Of a stretch of 64,000 bases of DNA, positions 8,808-20,800 are shown one piece after another. Under the pieces are notes generated by a model. The model saw only the letters and a list, made by a program, of their open reading frames with translations, ran no database searches and was not told the origin of the DNA. The position numbers and the translations under genes were made by a program. Source of the DNA: Maribacter algicola. Lineage in GTDB: Bacteria > Bacteroidota > Bacteroidia > Flavobacteriales > Flavobacteriaceae. Within the stretch, counting starts at the first letter, position 1; each line of letters opens with the position of its first letter. The DNA is taken from positions 1-64,000 of the forward strand of contig NZ_QUSX01000001.1 in assembly GCF_003933245.1 (NCBI RefSeq). The letters run 5' to 3'.

Positions 8808-8848
8808 CAACAATACATTGCGCAAAACCTGTTAATAGGTTTTTTTTG
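8808..8848 (+). promoter_or_regulatory. Candidate promoter of giant adhesin, shared with two paralogues
   Basis: CAACAA (8808-8813), N4, TTG (8818-8820), N20, TTTTTTTG (8841-8848), 28 bases before the ATG. The same layout with the same spacings precedes the paralogues at 21500 and 24780. A hairpin AAAACCT (8824-8830) / AGGTTTT (8837-8843) followed by a T-run sits in the spacer and could alternatively be a terminator or attenuator. Confidence 0.5.
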
Positions 8849-8876
8849 AGGATTATAACTCACTTTTTTTATAAAA

Positions 8877-11800
8877 ATGAAAAGAATTCTATTTGTTTTA
8901 TTACTTGTCATAGGGGTATCGGGCAAGGCCCAATTGAGCGACCTGCACTACTTACCACCATTAAAACAAGGACAAAACAATGCGGGTATTAGGGAGCAAG
9001 CCATTTATCTTTCCACACCAGAACCCACCACCTTTACTGTAAATGCTTACAGGGGTACAAACCCAACACCAATAGCCACCTTTAATATATCCAATAATAC
9101 TCCGGCCACCTGGACCTTGGCCAACGGGGACAATAATATTACCTTGGTAAACAATGCAAACACAGGTGTTGTACTGAACAATAGCGGCTTACGTTTTGAA
9201 TCCCCCAGTGGAAACCGTTTCTACGTAAACTATCGGGGAAATTCCGCCGCACAGGCAGCTTCATTAACGGCCAAAGGTAGGCAAGCAATGGGCACCCGCT
9301 TCAAATGGGGCGGTGTACCTAATTTAGGTGCCGAGGTCTCCAAATCGAATACCCTTGGTATTATGGCCACGGAGGACAACACAACGGTGCGACTTTTCGG
9401 ATACGATCCCAATTGTGTTTTTAGGGTAGGAAACAACGTGGCTGGAATCACGGCAGACACCTATACAATTACCCTAGATGCCAACGAATCCTTTGTTTTT
9501 GAAAATTATGTTGGTAATTCCCCCACCTGGGCAAGCAGACAAGGTTGGATTGGTGCCTCTATAGAATCGGATAAGGATATCGTAATCAGTAACGGTTCCA
9601 TTAATTTTGGGCGTCAGGAAAACAACAGTAATAGGGATGCCGGTATTGACCAACCGGTTCCTGAAAACCGTTTAGGAAAGGATTACGTATTTGTACGCGG
9701 TAATGGTAATACCAATGGATGGACGGAGTTCCCCCTACTTATCGCTACTGAGGACAATACCCAAGTCTTTGTCAATGGTAGTACAATTCCTTTAGCCACT
9801 TTGAACAACGGGGATTACATTGAGATTCCCAGTAGTAATTTTTCCTCCAATACGGTGGGAGCCAATATGTTTGTTCAGACTTCCAAAAACGTTTATGCCT
9901 ACCAATGTATGGCAGGAGCCAGTCAGGTATACACACAAGGTTTGAATTTTGTGGCGCCCGTAAATTGTTTGCTACCGGACGTTATGGACAACATTCCCAA
10001 TATTAGAGACATGGCGGGGGAAACCGTTACAGGAGGTATGACCATAATAGCGGCGGTCAATACACCGGATGCAAATATTTCGATAACCGATAGCAATGGT
10101 CCTGTAACTCTACCTCCATCAAATCCGGTGGTCGGCTCTACTGAATGGAAAACTTTTTATGTTCCCAATTTGAACGGTAATGTGAGCGTACAATCCACCG
10201 GACCTATGGCCGTTGGATTTTTTGGCTTTAATGGTGCACGGGGTGTTGCCGGTTATTTTTCAGGTTTTGATACCGTACCAGAGGTTACCCTTGAAATTAG
10301 GGGTGGATCTGGATGCTTTGTAGGTTCTGAAATTTTTGAAGCTACAAGTAATTTCGATGCCTACCAATGGTATGAAGATGGCGTTTTGATTCCCGGCGCA
10401 AACGGTCCCAGCTACGCGCCCACAGGAGCTGGCGATTTCTTTGTAAGGGGTACCAAAGGACCTTGTACCTATGACAGTAATACCATCCAGGCCCTTTATT
10501 GCGACCCGGATGTAGTGCTAACCAAAACTGTGGACAATGATGAAATTATGGAAGGGGAAACTGCCACGTTCACCGTTCGGGTAAAGAACAATGGGGTGGG
10601 ACCACTTACAAATCTTCGGGTGACGGACAACATCCCCTCCGGACTCACCTTGGAAAATGCCTTCACAATCCATGGAACCTGGAGCGGCAATACTTGGAAC
10701 ATTGGCACCCTAAACGGTGGACAGGTAGCACAATTGGAACTTACCGTACGTGCTGACGAAATTGACACTTTACCCCTATTGGGCCTAATCAATACCGTTA
10801 CCAATACCCAAGATCAAACGGATACCAACATAACTCCTGATAGGCCTACCGCACTGATTACGGTTCATAATGATACGGACAATGACGGCGTGAGGGATAT
10901 TACAGATTTGGATGATGACAATGATGGAATCTATGACGAGGATGAATGTGATACCTTGGCCTTCAATATCGCCAATGGAAATGGCCATACCAGCCCCTTA
11001 GTCAGTGTGGACAATTATTTGATAGTGGATATATTCAGTTTGGACAACTCGTTCAACTTAAATCTTAACGGGAATGACGTCGCTGGGGAAATTCAATTCC
11101 AACTTGGGGCTGCCGGTAATTTCGCCCGCTTTATGGATGGAACGACTTATGGACAATCAGGAAATCCTAATATTTGGACCGTAAACAGTTCCAACGGAAG
11201 CCCAACGATTAGGGTGATTATCGATCAATCAGGACAATTTCAGATTTTTGGGGCAAGAAGCTCCAACGGTCCTCTGGAGCCTATGTTCTTGGATACTCCC
11301 CCGGCACCTGTTTCGTGGAATCCTTCAGGAAGTAATACGTTCACGCTTGGCCAACAAGTGGTAGGACCAACGAATATGCGGGGTGTACTATTGACCGCCG
11401 GTTGCGATACAGATAGTGACGGTATTCCCGATCATTTAGATTTGGACAGTGATGATGACGGCTGTAGCGATGCCAATGAATTTTATAAGGATGGTAATGC
11501 CGATGGTGGCGATGATGGTGTATATGGATCAGGTGTTCCTGCGGTAGACCCTACCGACGGTACCGTAAATGCGGCATCTTATGTTCAGGTGTTCGCCCCT
11601 GAAATTTTGCTGGGCAACACCTCAGAAAACTTGGGTGGGGCCTCCCTAGCGGGACAGTCCATCAATCTGGGCCAATCGTTCCAATACGTGCTCCGTTTTC
11701 AAAATACGGGCGATGACGATGCCACAAACTACTCCATACGAAATATTCTACCTAGCAATGTCGCCTTGGATGGCATCAATACTTCCGATGCACCTGGGGT

Positions 11801-14800
11801 CACCTCCAATCATGATTCAGTAACCAATGAGATTGTATTTCAGGTGCCCGATAATCTAGTGGAAGTGGGAGACCCTCAATATACCATACGTATTATGGTG
11901 ACCCTTTCTGGAAATTGTTCGGATTTTATAGATGCCTGCTCGGGAACCTTGGTCAATGAAGCCTATTCTACCTACCAAGGTACATTGAATTCCGCCACCT
12001 TTACGGATGAGGGTGGGGCCAATTCAACCTCCCCTTGTGACGTACCTCCACAAGTTGCTACCAACGATATTTTAAGTGATTTGGCAAATTGTAACGTTGC
12101 CCGTACCGTTCAGCTATGCGGTGATTTTGCAATATTGACCGCAGGAAGTGGCTTTGCCACCTATACCTGGGCAATCGACGCTAATGGCAACGGACAGATA
12201 GACGCCGGGGAACCAGCCATCAATGACGGTAATCCGGACAATAATCCAAGCACCTTGTTGGTAACGGATATCGGAAACTACATCGTTGAAAAATCCGGTG
12301 CTACCGGTTGTGTGGACTTGGTAGAACTGATTACAGTGGAACGTTTTGGGACCACACAGACCAACCCCATAATAGACTATTTCAATATGGTCAACGCGGA
12401 TCCTAATCCGGATAATGATATCCAAGGTGAAATCGTAACCTGTTCCGTTGATGGGGACCTGCTTCCAAAAATATTCCTATGTGGTGAAAATGACGAGGCT
12501 ACCCTTCAATTGGGAATCTCCGATGCCCAAAGCATCGTTTGGCAGAAATTGAACGAGGGCAGTTGTTCTTCAACCGGTGACGACTGTGCCAATAAGAACG
12601 GAACCTGTACTTGGACGGATATGGCTACGCAGGACAACTATACCGTTACAGATAGCGGTGAATATCGCGTGGTCATTAATTATCTAAACGGATGTTTCAG
12701 CCGTTTTTATTTTAATGTTTTCAAAAATACGTTGGATCTTGATTATACTTCGGAAGATATTCTTTGTAGTACACCCGGAAAGGTACGCATTACCAATGTT
12801 GGATCAGGATATGGTTTTCAGTTGGTGGACGCTTCTGATGATTCCATAGTCGTACCTTTCTCGGCCAATAACGGTCCTAGTTTTGATATTACGAATAGCG
12901 GGTCTTACTATGTGGAAGTAACACAGTTAAATCCCATTACCGGAAATCCAATGGACGGTGCCTGTATTTTTACCACGGAGGATATCGGGATTTTGGAGCG
13001 CGACTTCCAGGTAAATATTACAACGGTTGCGGCAGAATGCGGTACCCCAGGGGCCATTAATATCCAAGCCTTGAACGTGCTACCCAATTATAGTTATGAA
13101 CTTCGTTTGGACGACGGCAGTAACAGTGGATTGGGCACTTTTGTGGACAGTCAATTGATTTCTCCAGATAACACCTATTCGTTTACCAGCGTAAATCCAG
13201 GTAATTATATTGTTATTACCACTACCGATGATGGCTGTACCGATACCCAGAACATTACGGTACCGGAAATACCGGAGCTTACCCTAAGCGCCGTTACAAC
13301 GGACAATATTACCTGTAATCCTGGAGTAATCACCTTGACCCCAAATGGAGGTCAACCAAACCCCGACTATTTTATGGCCATTTGGAGCAAAGATGGAACC
13401 GATCTGTATCCAAGTCCGCCAAATATGCTGAATATTCAAGTGACGGACCTTCAGACGGCCAGCAACTTTACCTTTTCGGGTGCTTCGGATGCTGGGATTT
13501 ATGAATTCATTGTATTTGACGACAGTGGATGCTATGCCATTTCGAATTCCGTAGAAATCGAATTTTTGGGCACTCCGTCCATATCGGCGTCCCACACGGA
13601 CATCATTTGTTCGGATTCGTCCACCTCATCCTTAACGATAAGCGTTGCAGGCGGAACGGCCCCCTATCAGTACAGTTTGGACGGTGTAACCTTTCAAACA
13701 CAAAATACATTTGTAAACCTATCTGCCGGCTTCTATACCATTTCGGTCATGGATTCCAGCGGAACCCCAACTTCCAGATGTATTGAAACCCTGGAATATG
13801 AAATTGACCAACCCTTCCGTTTGACCGCCTCGGCGGCCATTGTGGAGGACGCTTCGTGCAACCCAAGCGGTGCCTTGGTCAAGATTTTAAATGCCAGTGG
13901 CGGTGAAGCCCCCTATGCATATAGTTTTGATGGCGGAAGCAATTTTGGTTCCTTGAACGAGCGAAACCTATTGCCGGGAACCTATCAATTGGTTGTACGT
14001 GACAATTTAGGCTGTAGCTATGATATGGACCTAACGGTACCGGCACCGGCCGCGGATCCCAACCTTTCCTACACGGTAGATTATGACTGTGATGGCTTGG
14101 GAACGATAACGATTAATACATCGAACACGACCGACTTTGACTATACCTACACCCTCAATGGTACTTTGAACACTCCAGCGGATAGCAATGTTTTTGCCAG
14201 TGTAGCGGTGGGTACACAGACCATTACCGTTGATTATTCGAGCAGTAGTACACCCGATCAAACGACCTTGTTCTTTGAAAACTTCGGGGCAGGACCTAGC
14301 ACCCAAATCGGTGAAATTGGTCCAGATTATTGCTTTGAACCTCAAAACGGTTCCTTGACCCCATGTAACCGTGGACCTGAAGGAATATTGGTAAACGGGG
14401 AGTATACGGTTACGAATTTTGTGACCAATCCTTTAACTACCTTAACAAGTCCGCAAGATCACACCGGCTTGACCGACGGTCGCTTCTTGGCCATTGACAT
14501 CTCTACCTTCTCCGATACAGGAAGCCCCGTATTGAACTCCATTCTGTGGGCGAAAAGAGATGTTGAAGTATTGGCCAATGAGGAAATTACCTTGAATTTC
14601 TGGGCGTACAACCTCATGAACTTGGGAGGTGCAGGTAACAATCCAGAGGTACTGATAGAGATATTGGACAATGGTGGCACGTTAATCTATAGCGAAGTGG
14701 TGCCGGAAATTCCAAAAAACACCAACAACACGGATTGGCACGAGCGTACCATTACCTTCAACCCAGGCGCGAATACAGATATTGATATCGTCTTTAGGAA

Positions 14801-17800
14801 CAATGTAAACAGTAATGATGGGAACGACCTTATTTTAGACGACATTACGGCCTTTCAAGTGCCTTCCGTTTGCCCAGAAAGTCAGGACCTAACCATAGTT
14901 GTCGAAGCAAACCAGGCTTTTGAAGCCCAACTATTGTCGGTTACCGACCCAAGTTGCAACGGTTCTGCGGATGGATCCATTCGTTTTGAAGTGGACAACT
15001 TTACGAGCGGAATTGGTTTTGAGTATTCTTTTGACGGTACCAACTGGACAAGTTCTTTAACGTCTCCAGTGACAACGGCTGCCTCTTTATCCGATGGTAA
15101 CTACACGGTTCAAGTGCGGAAATTGGACGATACGGCCTGTGCCGTTTCCTTCCCGATTACCTTGACGGAACCATCGGCTATAGTTCCTACATTAACCCAA
15201 ATTTCAGACTATACATGCTTTAATTCAGGTGCCACTTTGGAAGCTTCGGCCACTGGTGGAAACCCAAGTTACGAGTACCAATTGGAGAACACCGCAGGAA
15301 CGGTGATAGCTCCTTATCAGTCCAATTCACAATTTACCAATGTCCCGGATGGGGATTATTTGGTGTGGGTACGGGATACGAATGCCTGCGAAGTATTATT
15401 GCCATTGACCAGTGCCGTGACAGTAACGCCACCAGCAGCCATTGTATTTACGACTACGCCTACGGCTTGTTACTCAGGTACCAACGATGGTTCCATACTC
15501 GTAGATGTGACTGCAGGTAACGGTGATTATGAATTCAGGATTAATGGCGGCCCCTGGATTACGCCAACGCCGGCATCGGCAACTACCTATACCTTCTCCG
15601 GACTTTCCGCGGGCAGTTATGACATTGAAGTGCGTGACCAATTGGGTTGCCCAACGACTCCCAATACCCAAACAGTGGTCATCAGTCCGCTTTTAGAATT
15701 GGATGTCGATATAACACCGCTTAGTGCCTGTGGCGACGGATTGATTACAGCCAATGCCACAGGTGGAAACGGCACCCTATTGTACGCCATCGTACCCGCA
15801 AATACGAGTCCGGCAGGATTGTACAGTGCCACAAACACCCTAACGGTTACAGAGGCCATGGCCATTGCAAACCCGGCAGGGTATGATGTATACGTTCAAG
15901 ACAACAATGGTGCTCCGGCCATATGTACGGCAGTTCGTGAAGATATCATCTTTACTCCGGTTGCTACATTATCGATAAGTGCCGTTCCAACGGATCCAGA
16001 ATGTTATAATGGACTGGGAGCGATAGATATTACCATAACGGGTGGTACAGGCCCTTACACCTATACCTTAATGGACCTAACACCTGCTGACGGAATCGAC
16101 TATAGCAGAAACAGTGCTAACATTTCTGTCCTTTCATTAACCTACAGTGGCATTGGAACAGGTGATTATCAGGTCACTATTAATGACACCAATGGTTGTA
16201 CAGTAGTCTCTTCTATGGTAACTTTAAACAATGCCGTGGAAATAACAGCAGATATCATACCGATATTACCCGCGGCCTGTAATGATCCTGATCCATTGGA
16301 ATATGGATTTGAGTTTGACAATGTGATAACGCCAACCGGTACGGTGGAATATAGCGCCGATGGTGGAACTACATGGCAGGCCTCCAACGAACTGCGAGGT
16401 TATGCTTCCGGTACGGAGGTTTTCCCTTCCATTAGGGTTACTCTGGCAAGTGGAACAGTTTGTCAAATGGATTTTGACCGTTATATTATTCCATTCCCAT
16501 TGGATGACTTGGATATCACCTTAACCGCTGTCATCATAGGCTGTAACGATTTGCAGGTAACCGTTGAAGGTAGTGAGGGAAATCCAATTCCAGGCTATGA
16601 ATATACCTATACGGACGACCCGGCCAATTTCAATACGTTTGCGGCCAATCCTGCCGTATGGACGGCACCATTGCCAAGTGGTACCGCACATACGTTTGCC
16701 AACATTGACCCGGTCACACCCCAGTACCCAGGAGTGCCTTTACTTGTACCCGGAAGGACCTATGTATTCTATGTACGGGACGGAGCAGGTTGTATCAGGC
16801 AAAGTAATATATACGTAAATGAAATTCCGGGCATCAATCTGCCTATAGAAATCACAACGGACATACAACCCAGTTGTGATAGTGCCGCAAATGGAAGCAT
16901 CACTTTTAACTTGAATCCAACGACATCCTATCCAAACATACGATGGGAAATATTCGAACTCGGTAATACAACTCCTATTGAAACAAGTGGTGGTATTGTG
17001 ACTTACAATAGTAGTATTACGACTACCTTACCCCTTGCCGAAGGTGAATATTATATTAATGTGATTCAAGTGGATGGTAGCAATGCGGATGCCTGTAGAG
17101 GCGCGAGTGAAAATGCTTACGTGCCGGAATTGGCACCATTATCAGCGACAGCCACGGCCACAAGGGATATCTCCTGTAACCTACCCGGACTCATTTCGAT
17201 TACCGGAATTACCGGAGGTGGTGGGGCTCCCTACTCCTATGATATTACCGGTCCAGCCGGGTTTACTGCCTTGACCGGCACCTTGGACAATCCGGTGGAA
17301 ATTCCGGTGAATTCCCCTGCGGGCAACTATACGGTAACCCTTTTTGACCAATACGGATGTTCCTTTGTGACCAATACGGTTAATTTAAGTTTGACGCCCA
17401 ACCCAACACTTAGTGTTACCCAAGACAACTGTGTCTCACCCATTACGGTGAACGCTGTTGGAACTTCAACTGCTGGTAACCTTCGCTATGCGATGGTGCC
17501 CAATGGCAGTCCGGCACCCACAACCTTTGAAAATAACGGAGGTGTGTTTACCAATGTGATACCGGGAGCGTATGACGTTTATGTTATGGACGGAAACGGA
17601 TGTACGAACGTAGAGAGTAATTTCATGGTAAATCCGGTATTATCGGCAGATGCTACACTAACAAAATTATTGGATTGTACCGCATCACCCAATGATGCTA
17701 TAATCGGTATCGAAATTTTGAATGGCTCTGGCAGCTATGAATACAGTATCAGTAATACAGCAGGTGCTCCAGCCGTACCTCAAGGTCCGGTTCCAGGAAC

Positions 17801-20800
17801 TACATTTGATTACCAAGCGCCCATGCCCGGTAACTACACAATTACCATTTACGATACCACTACTCCTAATAGCGCGAGCTGTAACAGAACTTTTATCATC
17901 AACGTTCCCAATAGGGTCGTACCGGTCATCAATCCGTCAATCATTGCGAACGATGTAAGTTGTTTTGGTGCCAATGATGGAAGCATTACCATTAGTACCA
18001 CCAACGGTGCGGCAGCTCCGTATGCTTTTGAGATTACGTCCATGGACGGTGCCTCGATCAGTATTTTGCCGTCGAGTACGACGGGCAATTCGGCCACCTT
18101 TACCGGATTGGCCCCTGCCACGGCTGGGGGTTATGTGGTCACCGTGACCGGAAATCCTGCCACCAACAATTGTTCCGTGGATAGTGTGGTCATTCCAATC
18201 GGTGAGCCTGCTCTTATTAGCGTTCCTGCGCCTACCATAGTGGAATTTGGTTGTACAAGCGGAAATACCATGGACAACGCTTCCATTTCCATTAGCGGAG
18301 TTACAGGAGGTAGCAACAACTACGTACGCTATGTGTTTATTGAAGAGGATGACCCAAATACCGTGGCCGTAGAAGCACCGGTTACGGTTCAGTCCGGAAC
18401 AAGCCCTACCTATATCGAAACCGATATGGCCGGGGGGATGTATACTATAAATGTATATGATGACCAAGGTTGTTTGGGTACTACCACAGCGACCATAGCC
18501 CCCTTCGATTTGATGGGCATACCGACCGTTCATGTAGACAGTGCCATTAGTTGTACCAATGCAGGAGAGGACATTTCCATAGACATCGTTAGCAACGTGA
18601 CCAGCTTTGCGACCAACCCGGCCAACTATCAATTCAGGCAGTTGCCTTCCGGTGCCTATCAGCCAGGTAATACATTCCTTGATTTGGCCGCGGGCAACTA
18701 CACATTTAGTATACTAAATGTGAATACGGGCTGCGAGGTTACGGTATCCCATATCGTAGAAGAACCTAACACCTTTGACATTACTATCGGTAATATAACC
18801 AATGTGGTTTGCTTTGGCGATGATGGAAGTCTAGACCTCAACGTGGCCGATGCCACGTACACGGGAGATTACAGTTGGGAAATTTTCAATACGGATGGCA
18901 GCCCAACAACTAGAACGGACGACGCAGGTACACGTAACGGTTCAGGTACTGTTTCGGGCATTCCGGTAGCTGCTGGAAACTATATAGTGAGAGTAACCCA
19001 AGATGCATTTCCTGAATGTTTCCAGGAAAGGTCGTTTACGATCAATTCGCCAACTGCGCCGATAACCTTGAATCCGATTGCCTTGACCGACGTTGGTTGT
19101 TCCAATGACCAAGGTACGGCGACCATTACGCCAGCGGGCGGACAGGGTCCGTATAACATAACGCTTACCCCTGCTTTGGGGGCACCGGTAACACGAACAA
19201 ACGTGTACAGTCATGTTTTCCAAGGATTGAGCGCGGGTACTTATACGGTCAGTGTTACGGATGCCTTCGGTTGTAACCAGCTTACCGGCACCAACAGCTT
19301 TAGTTTGGTGGTACCGGACCCAATAACCGGTAGTTCTATAAGCACCACTTTGCTTTGCGAAGGTGATACAGATGCCTCGATTTCGGTAACCTTGAGCCCA
19401 AGAAACGTAACGACCAATTATCGTTATGTACTAAATAATTATGCCGATGCGGCGAGAACTACGTTGTTAAGTACTTCGGTGTCGCAAACAAATCCTACGT
19501 TCAACAATTTAGGCGCTGGTTTCTATAGTGTTGTCGTCACCGATGATATGGGATGTACCGCTACCTACGATGAGGATATCATTGAACCTGCAGATGTGGA
19601 GGCCTTGTTGGTTACCAACCAACCCATGACCTGCCAAAACGGTGCGGAACTATTATTGGTGGCTTCGGGCGGTACGGCTCCCTACCAGTGGAGTGCCGAT
19701 GGTGTTGTCTTCAACCCAATGAACGAGACCGTTACTGCCGATACACAATTATTCACCAATGTATCCGCTGGAAATTACCGGTATTACATAATGGATAGTA
19801 ACAGCTGTGTATCCATCCTCTCCAATTCCGTTGGTGTAGAAGATGTACCTCCGCTAACGGTGGACATTGACCCATCCGCAGCATTCATCAATTGTAGCGG
19901 TGAGGCTACCGCCTTGATTATAGCCGATGCCGAAGGCGGACTAGGAAATTATCTATTTGCCCTTTTCAGGGATGCGGCCGCCACGGATCAAGTGCGACCC
20001 AACCAGAACAATGGTACTTTTGCAGATTTGCCTATGGGAACCTACTATGTACGGGTGCAAAGTGGAGATTGCGAAGTAATTTCGCAAGTGATACAAATCG
20101 ACGAACCTGCACCCTTAGTGGTAACCCCTGATATTTCGGAAATCAGTTGTTCCGATGCCAACGATGGGGCCGTCACCTTGGATGTCCAAGGAGGCACTGG
20201 AGATTATCAATTCGCCATCTCACCCAACCTAAACCAATTTGATGATCAAAACAGTTTTGATGATTTGGAGGAAGGACTGTATATGGTGATAGTACAGGAT
20301 AGTAATGGCTGTTTTGAAGTAATTGAGTTCGAATTAATTGCTCCTGAGCCATTGGAAATGGAGGCTACCAGTACCCCAGAAGTATGTGCAGGGGATGAAG
20401 ACGGTACTATTTCTATCGCGGTTACTGGAGGTACAGCACCGTATAGTACTGCCCTAAACTCCAATGAGGAAGATGATTTCATACAAGACCGCCTGCTTTT
20501 TGAAAATCTGGCCGGTGGTACTTATATCGTCTTTTTAAGGGATGCCAATGGATGTACTACGAACCAGACCATTATGGTTGAAAACGGTGCCAACCTCAAT
20601 GCCACGGCAGAGGTAATCTATGAATGTTCCGGGAATACTCCGGACAATAGGATAGCCCTGTCATTGGAAGACCCAAGTGTGGCCGGGGATGTATTATATG
20701 CATTGGACTCTACCAATCCCAATGATTATGTATTAGAGCCTGATTTTGCCAATTTGGCTCCCGGAAGTCATTATATTCTATTGGTACATGCCAATGGCTG

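Noticed and set aside
17937..18632. 231-codon open frame on the minus strand inside the giant adhesin gene
   Set aside because: It lies wholly antisense to a well-supported gene, its composition mirrors the repeats, and it shows no recognisable domain or signal peptide.
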